Numbered from the stretch's first letter, positions 34,797-44,675 are shown. The stretch is 64,000 nt of DNA from Clostridia bacterium (GCA_017503865.1 JAFVSI010000044.1:1-64000), one strand, 5' to 3'. The notes: a model not told the origin generated them from the letters alone. Made by a program: numbers and translations.

Positions 34797-36375
34797 ATGT
34801 AATACTTTTTTTAGTATATAATATAATTTCTTTTATTTGTTGTCTTTTGACTGCTCCTGAGATAATAAGAAATAGCAAATATAGAGTTAGTGAAGTTACT
34901 ATACAAATCACAAGCTCCAAAATATTTGAAATAAACTTGAATTGCAAAGTTGAAAAGATATATTTCGTTAGAATCGTTGCTCCTATTACAGATATAATAG
35001 GCTTAAAAATCCAAGTAAATACGTTTGGTTTAAACGAAACCTTGCTGAGTAGTCTTGTGATACTTAATGTGGCGTTAAGAAGTTCCGTAAAATACACTGT
35101 CATAATATATCCCCATATGCCGAATTTGGGTAGCAGTATAATAACAAGTATAACCGAAAGTCCTGCGTCAACTATATTTACAAACATAGTATAAACCTGC
35201 TCACCAAGCCCTTTGAGAATTGCGTCGGTTGAGGTATCTATATACATAACGGGTATCAGCGGTGCAATTACCCTTATATATTTTCCTGCGTCACTACCGG
35301 GATAAATGCCATCGCCAAGAAGCTTTGCAAAACAACCGATAATCCCCGCGGCACCTATAGCAAACAACAAAGCAGTTTTGAAAACTTTTTCGCTTATGCG
35401 TTTAATTTTCTCAGCGTTATTTGCGGCGTTTGACTCTGCAACCTCAGGAATCAAAAGTCCAGCAAACGAGCTTAATATTGCAGAAGGGAAAAGAACGATT
35501 GGAAAAACCATACTTTGAACTGTACCGTACGCGGCGAGTGAAGCTGATTTATTGGCACCGCTTTTTTCAAGACCAATAGGTATAAGAATATGCTCTAGCG
35601 ATATAAGTCCCGATCGCAAATAGGTACTGAAAGCAACGGGAAGAGCAATTCCAAGAAGTTTTTTATGTACATTCTTTTTGTAATCCTTGTCTATTTTAAA
35701 GCTTATTTTCTCATTTTTCTCGTTGATATATAGAATAAATTGTAAAGCAAACGATAAAACCTCACTTAAAGCGGTGCCACAAACAATACCTAAGCACGCT
35801 TTTTCCGTATCGGCGGCATATATAACAGAAAAAATCAAAACCGTTACAAAAATTCTAGTAAACTGTGAAAAAAGCTGCACTATAGCATTTTTATAAACAC
35901 GTCTTACAGCCGTAAAATAGCCGCTCAAAGCCGATGATATTGCAGTAGGAGTAAGAGTGAATGCAAGTAATCTAAGCGAAGATATTGTTCTTTTGTCAAA
36001 AAGAATTTTGTTTCCAATAAAATCTGCACTTAAAAACAATACTATACCAACCGACAAACTAAATGCAAGGGAATAGTTAATACATTTTTTTACTATTACT
36101 TCAAGTTCTTTGTTTTTTTGAGGTGTTTTGTTGGTATTGCTCTTGCATTTTCCAAGTGCCTCAGATACAAGCCTTGTAGCTGCAAGATTTACGCCTGAAG
36201 TTGCAACTGTCAACGCAAAACCGTAAACAGTGGTTATAAGCGTAAACAAACCAAGTCCCTCTGCACCTATTTGATTTGAAATATATACATTAAATATAAC
36301 AGATACTGCACGCATAAACAGTGCAACAAGTGTCATAAGGCTTCCGTTTACAATAAATCTTCCAAAACTGTTCAA
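34795..36375 (-). CDS. SpoVB/MurJ-like polysaccharide flippase (MOP superfamily)
   Basis: A polytopic membrane protein of about 526 residues with some 14 helices. The N-terminal stretch NQIGAEGLGLFTLI and SGVNLAATRLVSEALG are typical of SpoVB/YtgP-type oligosaccharidyl-lipid flippases, which move lipid-linked wall or spore-cortex precursors. I prefer a TTG start at 36375 because GGGAG precedes it by 8 nt; in-frame ATGs at 36390 and 36423 have no good ribosome binding site. It could be SpoVB or a paralogue with a vegetative role. Confidence 0.88.
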   Translation of the reverse strand: MNSFGRFIVNGSLMTLVALFMRAVSVIFNVYISNQIGAEGLGLFTLITTVYGFALTVATSGVNLAATRLVSEALGKCKSNTNKTPQKNKELEVIVKKCINYSLAFSLSVGIVLFLSADFIGNKILFDKRTISSLRLLAFTLTPTAISSALSGYFTAVRRVYKNAIVQLFSQFTRIFVTVLIFSVIYAADTEKACLGIVCGTALSEVLSFALQFILYINEKNEKISFKIDKDYKKNVHKKLLGIALPVAFSTYLRSGLISLEHILIPIGLEKSGANKSASLAAYGTVQSMVFPIVLFPSAILSSFAGLLIPEVAESNAANNAEKIKRISEKVFKTALLFAIGAAGIIGCFAKLLGDGIYPGSDAGKYIRVIAPLIPVMYIDTSTDAILKGLGEQVYTMFVNIVDAGLSVILVIILLPKFGIWGYIMTVYFTELLNATLSITRLLSKVSFKPNVFTWIFKPIISVIGATILTKYIFSTLQFKFISNILELVICIVTSLTLYLLFLIISGAVKRQQIKEIILYTKKSIT

Positions 36376-36442
36376 GTCATCATCTCCCATATCTTTATGT
36401 TTTATAATATGAGAAACAATCATAAGCTATACTTTTTATGAC

Positions 36443-36476
36443 ACAAAAAAACCGTACGATAAAATCGTACGGTTTT
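36443..36476 (-). terminator. Terminator of the potABCD operon
   Basis: A 13-bp stem (36448-36460 with 36464-36476) with minus-strand TTTTTTTGTGT after it, 4 bp past the potD stop codon. Confidence 0.85.
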
Positions 36477-36479
36477 CTC

Positions 36480-37718
36480 TTAATAATTATTTCTGATTTT
36501 TTTCTTGATAGCGTGTGAAACAACAAGAGCAAGCAAGCAAAGGAGTATAACACCGCAAGTAATATAAATACCCGGTCTAATACCGCTTTCAACCTTGAGC
36601 TCCTCCCACAAATCGTTTACAAAGGAAAGACGCTCGGGAGAAAGGTTCAAGTACGCCTGCGTGGGCACGGATTCTGACATATCTCCGTAAAGGATCTCAA
36701 TTGCATCCTCATGCACCTCACTCATAGTCTCACGGTATCCTTCGTCATTTACAACCGTAGTAAGCGGGGAAGCGTAATATGTGTATTCAGCATTAGCTAT
36801 AGCAACGTCAGTCTGACACATAAAGTTTATATACTCAAGTGCGAGATCGTAGCTTTCTGCATTTTTAGGAATACACATAGCGTCAATATACGAGTTTGTT
36901 CCTTCCTTGGGATAATAGAAAGCAAGCTCGTCGTTATTTTCGTACATCGTTAAGAAGTCACCTGCATAATATGCTGCAATAGCAGCAGAGCCACTCGACA
37001 TTTTATTGAATATCTCGTCCATAACGTAACCTTGAACAATGTCCTTTTGCTCCTTAAGGTCGTTTAGAGCTGTTATCCATTCCTCGTCAGTCGCTTCGTT
37101 AACGTCATATCCGCGTCTGTAAAGTGCAGTTCCAAACGCATCACGGCTATTGTTGAACTGTAAAATATCACGCTCATATTTCTTGTCCCACATAAGATTC
37201 CAGCTTTGAAGAGCTGCATCGTCTTCACTAACGATTGAAGTATTGTATATAACACCTATCATTCCATAGAAGTAGGGAACAGAATATATATTGTCGGACT
37301 CGCCTTCATAGTAAACGTTCTCACCCTTGAACTTTTCATCGATATACTGATAATTAGGTATTTTTGAAATATCGAGAGGTGAAAGAAGATCTTCAGATAT
37401 CATTCTTTCGATCATATAGTCGGATGGAATGATAACGTCATAAACAGCCGAGCCGCTGCTGACCTTTGCGTACATACTCTCATTACTCGAAAACGTTGAG
37501 TAGTTTACATTAACGTTCATACCTAAAACGTCAGCACAGTATTCCTCAAAGGCGGCGTTGACGTCAAGAGTGCCCTCAGAACCGTCAGAAATGTATTCAC
37601 CCCAATTGTAAACGTAAAGGGTAGTAACTGTCTCATCACTTTCGCAAGATGCAAGCGGCAAAGAAATACAAGCGATAAGAAGCAAAATCAAAATGAATGA
37701 AAAAACTCTTTTAATCAT
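36480..37718 (-). CDS. potD: Spermidine/putrescine-binding lipoprotein with C-terminal membrane helix
   Basis: A 412-residue PotD-type binding protein. The N-terminus is a lipoprotein signal (lipobox LASC near residue 26); LYVYNWGEYI, FSSNESMYAKVSSGSAVYDV and FYGMIGVIYNTS are family motifs. Unusually, the C-terminus adds a hydrophobic helix (ITCGVILLCLLALVVSHAI) and a basic tail KKKIRNNY, so the mature protein may be anchored at both ends. It is the last gene of potABCD and overlaps potC by 4 bp. Confidence 0.94.
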   Translation of the reverse strand: MIKRVFSFILILLLIACISLPLASCESDETVTTLYVYNWGEYISDGSEGTLDVNAAFEEYCADVLGMNVNVNYSTFSSNESMYAKVSSGSAVYDVIIPSDYMIERMISEDLLSPLDISKIPNYQYIDEKFKGENVYYEGESDNIYSVPYFYGMIGVIYNTSIVSEDDAALQSWNLMWDKKYERDILQFNNSRDAFGTALYRRGYDVNEATDEEWITALNDLKEQKDIVQGYVMDEIFNKMSSGSAAIAAYYAGDFLTMYENNDELAFYYPKEGTNSYIDAMCIPKNAESYDLALEYINFMCQTDVAIANAEYTYYASPLTTVVNDEGYRETMSEVHEDAIEILYGDMSESVPTQAYLNLSPERLSFVNDLWEELKVESGIRPGIYITCGVILLCLLALVVSHAIKKKIRNNY

Positions 37719-38542
37719 CTTGATACACCCCCTGTAAGCTTTTTAGTTTGAGGAACTTTTTTCTTTTTAGATCCCATCAAATTTACAGCGACCAAAAGTA
37801 AGAATATAGTAACTATTATCAACGTACAAAGAGCATACATACTGAATTTAACGTTGTGTGCGGTTTGGTTGTAAATATAAAGTGGAAGCGTCTGAATGTC
37901 GGGGTGGCTTACAAAATGGCTAATAACAAAGTCATCAAGCGAAAGTGTAAAGCTCATCATAAGACCTGACAAAATTCCGGGTAAAATGCAGGGAACTTCT
38001 ATTTTAAAGAACGTTTGAACAGGAGTGCAACCGAGGTCAAGAGCCGCCTCAATAAGATTCTTATCCATCTGCTTGAATTTAGGAAGAACGGAAAGAATAA
38101 CGTAAGGAAGATTAAATGTCGTATGGGCGATTATCATTGTCCATATACCGAGAGAATTTTTAAAACCAAGTATTGATGCAACGCCAACAAAAAGCAACAT
38201 CATAGAAACACCGGTTACTATATCGGGATTCATCATCGGTATATTTGAGACAGCCTTCATTGTTTTTTGATAGTATTTGTTTTTGGAATGAGCAATACTA
38301 AATGCGGCAAAAGTACCCATTATTGTTGCAAACAATGAAGAAGTTACCGCAATTATAAGCGAATTCTTAAGAGCTATAAGAGCCTGACCGTCTCTGAACA
38401 ATTCGGAGTACCAATGAAGAGTAAATCCCGAAAAGGAGCTGAGGTCGCCCGAAGCATTGAAAGAAAAAAGAATAACTACAAATATCGGTGCGTAAAGAAT
38501 CGCAAAAATTATGAAAATATAGAAACGAGAAAGAAATTTCAT
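37715..38542 (-). CDS. potC: Spermidine/putrescine ABC transporter permease PotC
   Basis: A 275-residue permease with six helices. The cytoplasmic coupling loop reads LIEAALDLGCTPVQTFFKIE and the family's LSLDDFVISHFVS segment is present. It pairs with PotB to form the channel. It overlaps potB and potD by 4 bp each, a tight operon. Confidence 0.95.
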   Translation of the reverse strand: MKFLSRFYIFIIFAILYAPIFVVILFSFNASGDLSSFSGFTLHWYSELFRDGQALIALKNSLIIAVTSSLFATIMGTFAAFSIAHSKNKYYQKTMKAVSNIPMMNPDIVTGVSMMLLFVGVASILGFKNSLGIWTMIIAHTTFNLPYVILSVLPKFKQMDKNLIEAALDLGCTPVQTFFKIEVPCILPGILSGLMMSFTLSLDDFVISHFVSHPDIQTLPLYIYNQTAHNVKFSMYALCTLIIVTIFLLLVAVNLMGSKKKKVPQTKKLTGGVSR

Positions 38543-39366
38543 ACTATTATCTCCTCGTCATTATCTGAAAATTTATTCATTATCGCAAGTGAAATGAGAA
38601 TAAGAATCATCATAACGAGCGATATTGCGGCACCTGTATGATAAGTTACGGCATTTTGGAACTGTCTTTCAATAGTATCGCCTATGAGGTCAAAAGAACC
38701 GCCGCCGAGCTTTTGTGAGATATAGAAGGTACTTATTGAAGGCACGAATACCATCGTTACACCGGATATAATTCCGGGCATAGTGAGGGGGAGCATAACC
38801 TTGATAAGTGTTTGCAAAGGATTGCAACCAAGGTCAGCAGATGCCTCAATATACCTCTTATCGAGCTTTGTAAGCGAAGTATATATGGGAAGTACCATAT
38901 ATGGCAAAAAGTCGTATATCATACCAAGAATAACAGCACCGTCAGTACCTATAAATGTAAGCTTCTCAAAGCCAAGCTTTACAAGCAAGGTGCTGACAAG
39001 ACCGCCGTTATCAAGTAGAGCCATTAAGGAGTAGGTTCTTATAAGCAAGCTTATCCACATTGGAAGCATAAGAAGCACCATAAGAATACCGCGTACTCTC
39101 TCAGAGGTCTTTGACATACAGTACGCCAAAGGATAACCTATGAGCAAGCAGACCGTCGTTGCAATAAGAGAAAAAGCAAGCGACATTACAAAGGTTTGCG
39201 AATAAGAAGTAAGCGAGAGAATATTCTCAAAGGTAAAGCTTCCGTTTCTATCAGTAAACGCGAAATAGAGAACGAACAAGAGCGGAGCAATTATAAACAT
39301 TGCTGACCAAGCAACGTAAGGAGCTCCTGCGATCCGTTCAAAGAGTGAACGTCTATTCTTCATCAT
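38539..39366 (-). CDS. potB: Spermidine/putrescine ABC transporter permease PotB
   Basis: A 275-residue permease. The coupling loop is [20 protein letters not shown], and [15 protein letters not shown] matches the PotB region that faces PotD. It overlaps potA by 4 bp. Confidence 0.95.
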   Translation of the reverse strand: MMKNRRSLFERIAGAPYVAWSAMFIIAPLLFVLYFAFTDRNGSFTFENILSLTSYSQTFVMSLAFSLIATTVCLLIGYPLAYCMSKTSERVRGILMVLLMLPMWISLLIRTYSLMALLDNGGLVSTLLVKLGFEKLTFIGTDGAVILGMIYDFLPYMVLPIYTSLTKLDKRYIEASADLGCNPLQTLIKVMLPLTMPGIISGVTMVFVPSISTFYISQKLGGGSFDLIGDTIERQFQNAVTYHTGAAISLVMMILILISLAIMNKFSDNDEEIIV

Positions 39367-40481
39367 TCATCCTCCTCAACAATGTCAGAAAGATGATCCA
39401 TTTCATCAGAGAAGGTAGAATAATCTCCAAACATATTTGAGTATTCGGACTTTTTCATAATATGTATTGCGTCGGGCTCGATAAAGAGTCCTATAGTAGC
39501 TTCGGGAGCAACGTAATCGGTTGACTGGATCATCCACTTAAAGCCCTTAATGTCAACAATTATTTCATAATGAACACCCTTGAATGTTACTGAAGTTACA
39601 ACACCTGTCAGCATACCGTCCTCGGGCTTAACAACGTCAACGTCCTCAGGACGAACAACAACGTCAATAGGCTCGTTTTTGTCAAATCCCTTATCAAGAC
39701 ACTTGAAAACTTGTCCGGCAAATTTAACCTTATAGTCCTCAAGCATAACACCGTCTATAATGTTAGACTCACCAATAAAGTCTGCGACGAAAGCATTTAT
39801 AGGCTCGTTGTAAATGTCAGTAGGCGTACCGATTTGTTGGATTTTACCGTCAGCCATAACGACAACGGTATCCGACATAGAAAGAGCTTCCTCTTGGTCG
39901 TGAGTTACGTAAATAAAGGTAATGCCCGTTTTGTGCTGAATATTTTTAAGCTCGTTCTGCATATCCTTTCGAAGCTTAAGGTCGAGTGCACCGAGAGGCT
40001 CGTCAAGAAGAAGAACCTTGGGGTGATTTATAAGTGCACGGGCAATAGCAACTCGCTGCTGCTGACCGCCCGAAAGCATTGTCACGTTACGTCTCTCAAA
40101 ACCGCGAAGATTTACAAGCTCGAGCATTTCTTTAACGCGTCTTCTTATTTCATCTTCCTTAACCTTTGAAATTCTAAGACCAAACGCAATATTTTCATAT
40201 ACGTTAAGGTGAGGGAATAGTGCATATTTTTGAAAAACTGTATTAACGTTTCTCTTATAAGGAGGAACGTCAGCTATAGACTGTCCGTCAAAAATAACCT
40301 CACCGCTATCCGGCGTCTCAAAACCGCCGATTATACGCAAGGTAGTAGTTTTACCGCATCCCGAAGGACCGAGAAGGGTAACAAACTCCTTGTCGGTAAT
40401 AAATAAATCAATATTGGAAAGTACAGGCTCGTCATCAAATGACTTACAAACATTTCTCAATTCGATAAGTTTCTTTTTCAT
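39363..40481 (-). CDS. potA: Spermidine/putrescine ABC transporter ATPase PotA
   Basis: A 372-residue ATPase with a C-terminal TOBE domain. Walker A is GPSGCGKTT, the signature LSGGQQQR and Walker [12 protein letters not shown]; the C-terminal half (VVRPEDVDV onwards) is the regulatory TOBE part. The start is ATG 40481, about 12 nt after AAGGGG. Earlier in-frame codons have no site. It leads the potABCD operon. Confidence 0.95.
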   Translation of the reverse strand: MKKKLIELRNVCKSFDDEPVLSNIDLFITDKEFVTLLGPSGCGKTTTLRIIGGFETPDSGEVIFDGQSIADVPPYKRNVNTVFQKYALFPHLNVYENIAFGLRISKVKEDEIRRRVKEMLELVNLRGFERRNVTMLSGGQQQRVAIARALINHPKVLLLDEPLGALDLKLRKDMQNELKNIQHKTGITFIYVTHDQEEALSMSDTVVVMADGKIQQIGTPTDIYNEPINAFVADFIGESNIIDGVMLEDYKVKFAGQVFKCLDKGFDKNEPIDVVVRPEDVDVVKPEDGMLTGVVTSVTFKGVHYEIIVDIKGFKWMIQSTDYVAPEATIGLFIEPDAIHIMKKSEYSNMFGDYSTFSDEMDHLSDIVEEDE

Positions 40482-40549
40482 TTGGCATAAATACCCCTTA
40501 AAACAATAATATTTAAGCAAATTTTAAGTCAAATTAAAATTATGTGATT

Positions 40550-40578
40550 ATTGTAGCAGATAATAAAGCAAATTGCAA
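40550..40578 (-). promoter_or_regulatory. Promoter of potABCD
   Basis: Minus-strand TTGCAA (40578-40573) and TACAAT (40555-40550) with a 17-bp spacer, about 70 bp before the potA start. Confidence 0.7.
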
Positions 40579-40720
40579 TATATATTACAAAATTTTTAAG
40601 AAAATCCTGAAAAAATCAAATTATTTGGGTTTATTTTAAGAAAAATGGGATTATTTAGCAAAAAACTGTTAAAATCTCCGTTATTCTCTCGATTACTCTT
40701 TTTTTCTTCAATTTTATCGT

Positions 40721-41308
40721 TTAGAAATTTTCATCAACAAAAATATTACAAAAAAGTGCCGCAGAAAAAACAAATAGTCCTAATGAGGATGTATAAATCA
40801 AAAGAAAATACACCGAAATTATCCATAATGTAAGAACAAAAAAGAATGATACAAGTTTAACAGTATTCAAAGTATGTTTAGGTGACAAAAACAATGATAA
40901 AATACTTTCAAGTATTCTACCGCCGTCAAAGCTTTTAATAGGCATGAGATTTAGAGTCCCAAGTAATATCGATGCTGTTGCAAAATAAAGCAATTTGTTT
41001 GAGAGATTATTATGGTATAGAACTAATATCAAACCAAAACTAATGAAATTAAATAACGGACCAAAAAGACAGAGCATTATCTCTTGAAAATAAGAAGTTA
41101 AAGAATGTGATGTTTTCAATCTTGCACCAAGAATTCCAACACTTAATTCAGTGATTTTGATTTTAAATATAAAAGCAGCAAAAACGTGTCCAACCTCATG
41201 TATAGTAACCGCTAAAATAGTTAAGGACGTATATTTGTTTTTAATAAACAAACTTACAAAAAATATAAAAACTGAAAAGAAATCGAATTTAATTTTAATG
41301 TTTTTCAT
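40721..41308 (-). CDS. SpoIVFB-like site-2 (M50) membrane metalloprotease
   Basis: A 195-residue membrane protein with the zinc motif HEVGH near residues 37-41 and the third ligand in NLMPIKSFDGGRIL near 118. It has no PDZ or CBS domain, like SpoIVFB, which cuts pro-sigma-K during sporulation. A general M50 protease is equally possible. No strong ribosome binding site is visible. The 40482-40720 stretch between it and potA holds the pot promoter and otherwise only AT-rich DNA. Confidence 0.85.
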   Translation of the reverse strand: MKNIKIKFDFFSVFIFFVSLFIKNKYTSLTILAVTIHEVGHVFAAFIFKIKITELSVGILGARLKTSHSLTSYFQEIMLCLFGPLFNFISFGLILVLYHNNLSNKLLYFATASILLGTLNLMPIKSFDGGRILESILSLFLSPKHTLNTVKLVSFFFVLTLWIISVYFLLIYTSSLGLFVFSAALFCNIFVDENF

Positions 41309-41401
41309 ATCATACCACAGTGTATTTATTATTCAATATATGATTGAAAAATTAGGATTTTTAAATTAAATAAATATTTTAAACTTTTTTTGAAAAACCT
41401 C

Positions 41402-41429
41402 TTGACATTTTTCAAAAAAGTAGTATAAT
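41402..41429 (+). promoter_or_regulatory. Promoter of tRNA-Leu(GAG)
   Basis: Perfect TTGACA (41402-41407) and TATAAT (41424-41429) with a 16-bp spacer, 26 bp before the tRNA. Confidence 0.85.
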
Positions 41430-41455
41430 ATCAATGTTGTCACGAAAGGCAACAT

Positions 41456-41539
41456 GCGAGAGTGGCGGAACTGGCAGACGCGCACGTTTGAGGGGCGTGT
41501 GGTTACACCGTACGGGTTCAAGTCCCGTTTCTCGCACCA
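41456..41539 (+). tRNA. tRNA-Leu (anticodon GAG), CCA encoded
   Basis: A class II tRNA with the acceptor stem GCGAGAG closing on TTCTCGC, a long variable arm, the T-loop GGTTCAAGTCC and an encoded ACCA end. The anticodon stem CACGT/GCGTG encloses TTGAGGG, so the anticodon is GAG, reading CUC and CUU. Confidence 0.95.
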
Positions 41540-41545
41540 AAACAG

Positions 41546-41573
41546 AGGAGAGCTTTGCTCTCCTTTGTTTTTT
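41546..41573 (+). terminator. Terminator of tRNA-Leu(GAG)
   Basis: An 8-bp stem (AGGAGAGC with GCTCTCCT), a TTT loop and TTGTTTTTT after it. Confidence 0.85.
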
Positions 41574-41621
41574 AATCTGATCAGGCACTCGCCGCCTTAC
41601 AATGTAACAGTGGTTAGTTTA

Positions 41622-41673
41622 CACCCACGGGACAGTACATGAATTTACTGTCAGTGGGTGCTTTTTATTTTTT
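41622..41673 (+). terminator. Terminator-like hairpin in the leader of the CDF exporter
   Basis: CACCCAC and GACAGTA (41622-41637) pair with TACTGTC and GTGGGTG (41646-41660) in a two-part stem, followed by CTTTTTATTTTTTT. It lies 17 bp before the CDF start codon and after the tRNA's own terminator. It could be a leader attenuator; the TTACAATGTAA dyad at 41597-41607 lies just upstream. No known riboswitch is recognised. Confidence 0.6.
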
Positions 41674-41689
41674 TAATCGAGGTGTTATC

Positions 41690-42586
41690 TTGAAATCTTT
41701 AAAATTTCATTTTCAATCAGCGGGCAAAAAAATTACTTATATTAACGTTATATTAAATTTATTATTGGCTATATTTAAGTTTTTTGTAGGCGTTATTGCA
41801 CACTCATCGGCACTCATCAGCGACTCTGTCAATTCTATATCCGATGTTTTAGGAGCAGGAATCGTAATTATCGGCCTTCATTTGTCAAGTAAGAAGGCGG
41901 ATAAAGACCATCCCTACGGTCACGAAAGATTTGAGTGCGTTGCAGCAATAATATTAGCAGTCTTCATTCTTGTAACAGGACTTTTTATGGGATATATAGC
42001 CATAGGAAAAATATCTTCCGGAGAATCAAGCGAACAAACAATCCCCGGTGCTCTTGCCATTGTTATAGCTATTGTGTCTATGGCAGTTAAAGAGGGAATG
42101 TATTGGTACACAAGACACTATGCTAAACTACTTGATTCAAGCTCACTTATGGGAATTGCTTGGGATAATCGTAGTGACGTATTCGCAACACTTTGCGTTT
42201 TAATTGGAATTGTTGGAAGCAGATTAGGAGTTCCTATACTCGACAGTATAGCAAGTCTTATCGTCAGTATATTTATAATAAAAGCTTCAATAAATATTTT
42301 CATTGATGCTATTGGGAAAATGGTTGACACTGCCTGTCCCGAGGATATACAAACACAAATTAAAGAACTGGCTGAAAAGCAAGAGGGCATATGTGGAATC
42401 GACCTAATACAAACAAGAGTGTTTGGAAATCGAATATACGTTGATATTGAAATCTCTGTGCTGTCTACGATAAGCGTTGTCGAAGGACACGAAATTGCTG
42501 AAAAATTACACGATACGATCGAAGAAACAATAGACAATGTCAAACATATTATGGTTCACATAAATCCTTACAAAAACGAAGGATAA
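41690..42586 (+). CDS. Cation diffusion facilitator, probable Mn2+ exporter
   Basis: A 298-residue CDF transporter with six membrane helices and a C-terminal cytoplasmic domain. The loop DKDHPYGHERFE is diagnostic. The transport site looks like NxxxD in helix 2 (SDSVNSISD) and DxxxD in helix 5 (AWDNRSD), not the HxxxD/DxxxD plus HxxxD of zinc carriers; such N/D-D/D sites are described for manganese CDFs such as MntE. I chose TTG 41690 with GAGG 7 nt upstream; an in-frame ATG at 41639 lies inside the leader hairpin. Confidence 0.88.
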   Translation: MKSLKFHFQSAGKKITYINVILNLLLAIFKFFVGVIAHSSALISDSVNSISDVLGAGIVIIGLHLSSKKADKDHPYGHERFECVAAIILAVFILVTGLFMGYIAIGKISSGESSEQTIPGALAIVIAIVSMAVKEGMYWYTRHYAKLLDSSSLMGIAWDNRSDVFATLCVLIGIVGSRLGVPILDSIASLIVSIFIIKASINIFIDAIGKMVDTACPEDIQTQIKELAEKQEGICGIDLIQTRVFGNRIYVDIEISVLSTISVVEGHEIAEKLHDTIEETIDNVKHIMVHINPYKNEG

Positions 42587-42622
42587 ACATTACTTTTTCA
42601 TTGTTTTTAGTCGTAAAATCAC

Positions 42623-42651
42623 TTGACTGAGTTTTTGTTAAATGGTATAAT
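42623..42651 (+). promoter_or_regulatory. Promoter of the intracellular glycosidase gene
   Basis: TTGACT (42623-42628) and an extended TGG-TATAAT (-10 at 42646-42651) with a 17-bp spacer. Confidence 0.78.
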
Positions 42652-42683
42652 CATTTTATATAAATAAGTAAAGGAGAATCAAA

Positions 42684-44648
42684 ATGTCAAAATTCATACC
42701 TTTTCCTATGTTTTGCGATGATATGCCAATCGACATTTCTTACATTTTTGAGAACGAAGCTCCTGCAGGAAAGCACGGTTTTCTCAAGCCTGACGGAGAC
42801 GTGTTCAGATTTGAAGATGGTACCGAGGGAAGATTTTGGGGTGTCAACGTAAACGGTGGAGCTAATTTTCCTTCACACAGCTACGCTGAACAGTTTGCTT
42901 CACGTCTTGCGATGACAGGTTGCAACATTGTCCGCTTCCATCAACTTGATGCTGAATGGGACATTCCAAACATTTTTAGATTCAAGCGGGGAAAAAGAGT
43001 TTCTGACACTCAACACTTCGACCCCGAGAGCATGGATAGACTTGACTATCTAATATATTCACTTAAAGAAAAGGGAATATACGTCTACCTTGATATGCTC
43101 ACTTACAGACGTTTTAAAGATGAAGACGGAGTAGAGAACTCGCATCAGCTTGTCGACGCTTCAAGACAGCCCTACGCACTCTACGATAGACGCATGATAG
43201 ACCTTCAAAAGGATTTTATGACTCAAATCTGGAATCACTATAATCCTTATACAAAGCTCAAATATAAAGATGATCCTGTTATCGTTCTCACTGAGATAAT
43301 AAACGAGTGCGACCTTGACAGAGAACGTCAGTTCGGCGTTGAGCCTTACACATCCGACTTCAGATCAAGAATGAGAAGATGGCTTGATGAAAAGGGAATT
43401 GAATTCGACATTGAAAACGCAGATCTAAAAACCGAGCGCGGAACGATAATAAATCAATTTAAATCCGAGCTTCAAACGGCTTATTATCTTGAAATGCTTG
43501 AGCATATGCGTTCAATTGGTGTCAAGATACCGATTGCGGGAACCAATTACGATCTTGTCGATCAAATGATTAAAACTCAGCTTGTAACTGATTTTACTGA
43601 CGGTCATACGTATCTTTGCGATTGGAAGTGGAATGACGGTCTCGCCTCTCGTAAATCCTTGACACAGATTGAGGACCCCGTTACGTCACTACTTACTAAA
43701 TTCAGGTTTAAGAATATGCCCTTCTTCGTCTCGGAGTGGGATATGCCTTGGCCAAATCCTAACCGTGCGGAATGCCCCTTGCTTTTCGCGGCTATAGGTT
43801 CTTACCAAAAATGGGCTGGATTTGCTATACACACTTACTCATACTCAACAAGACTTGAGGATATGAAGATGGTCGGCAAGGAATTGTATTCTCCGTACGT
43901 GAACGGTGTTGCATACCGTGTCGGTATGTTTGCAACCTGGAACGATCCCGCTAAGTATGGTCTTTTTTATCACGCAGCACTTATGACCAGACGAGGCGAT
44001 GTTACGCCAAGTAACGATGAAATTACATTAAAGCTTTCAGAAAAAGGAACGTTTAAATATGACGGACTTGCAGCCGCACCTGAGAAGTGCAGAGTGTTCG
44101 TCTCCTTTGATGAGGGTGAACCCGCTGAAATCAAACCGTATGACGCATCTAAGTGTGAAATTGCATCGGTCGACGGACAGCTTTTCCGCAGCTGGAAAGA
44201 TAATTACGGTTATATCAATACCGAAAACACAAAAGCTGTTTACGGTCTTCTCGCTAAAAACGGAAAAATTGAACTCGACGGACTTTCGGTCGAGAGCACG
44301 AATGAGCACGGTGTTATTGCTTTCAGTACTCTTACCGACAAACCGCTTAGCGAATCAGACAATATTCTGCTTACTGCTACCGGTGATGCTATAAACACAG
44401 GACTCGAATACGAATTTGTAGATGACAACGATATGAAGATCAATAATTTGGGTGAGCCACCTGTTCTTGCTGAAGTAATTGAAGCAGACATATCCCTCAG
44501 AAACTGCTATGCAGGTGCTCGAGTTATGGCTGTTGATCCACAAGGATTCTTTATCGGTCGCGTGCCTTCAAGGTACGAGGACGGCTGTCTCAAATTCCAT
44601 ATCGGAGATCAATACGAAAGCATTTACTATTTGATAATCAAAGATTAA
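42684..44648 (+). CDS. Cytoplasmic glycoside hydrolase of the GH5-like (clan A) type
   Basis: A 654-residue protein without a signal peptide. The first part is a clan-A TIM barrel: RFWGVNVNG and GCNIVRFHQLD are early strands, LTEIINE near residue 205 carries the acid/base Glu after Asn, and FVSEWDMPWP near 350 carries the nucleophile Glu. The C-terminal 200 residues look like all-beta accessory domains. The specific family and substrate are not identifiable by eye; the neighbouring isomerase-like enzyme and AraC regulator suggest a plant- or host-glycan sugar. A strong AAAGGAG site precedes the ATG. Confidence 0.8.
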   Translation: MSKFIPFPMFCDDMPIDISYIFENEAPAGKHGFLKPDGDVFRFEDGTEGRFWGVNVNGGANFPSHSYAEQFASRLAMTGCNIVRFHQLDAEWDIPNIFRFKRGKRVSDTQHFDPESMDRLDYLIYSLKEKGIYVYLDMLTYRRFKDEDGVENSHQLVDASRQPYALYDRRMIDLQKDFMTQIWNHYNPYTKLKYKDDPVIVLTEIINECDLDRERQFGVEPYTSDFRSRMRRWLDEKGIEFDIENADLKTERGTIINQFKSELQTAYYLEMLEHMRSIGVKIPIAGTNYDLVDQMIKTQLVTDFTDGHTYLCDWKWNDGLASRKSLTQIEDPVTSLLTKFRFKNMPFFVSEWDMPWPNPNRAECPLLFAAIGSYQKWAGFAIHTYSYSTRLEDMKMVGKELYSPYVNGVAYRVGMFATWNDPAKYGLFYHAALMTRRGDVTPSNDEITLKLSEKGTFKYDGLAAAPEKCRVFVSFDEGEPAEIKPYDASKCEIASVDGQLFRSWKDNYGYINTENTKAVYGLLAKNGKIELDGLSVESTNEHGVIAFSTLTDKPLSESDNILLTATGDAINTGLEYEFVDDNDMKINNLGEPPVLAEVIEADISLRNCYAGARVMAVDPQGFFIGRVPSRYEDGCLKFHIGDQYESIYYLIIKD

Positions 44649-44675
44649 AAAAGTGTGGCGACACAGTCGCCACAC
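44647..44675 (-). terminator. Terminator of the AraC-family gene
   Basis: A 10-bp perfect stem (GTGTGGCGAC with GTCGCCACAC), a 3-nt loop and a run of six Ts on the minus strand. It lies between the convergent glycosidase and regulator genes. Confidence 0.82.

Noticed and set aside
34655..35194. Long + strand open frame opposite the SpoVB-like gene
   Set aside because: It is a shadow of the minus-strand membrane protein and crosses the shared terminator at 34765.
41454..41642. Open frame on the + strand through a tRNA
   Set aside because: It is tRNA-Leu(GAG) plus its terminator read as protein.
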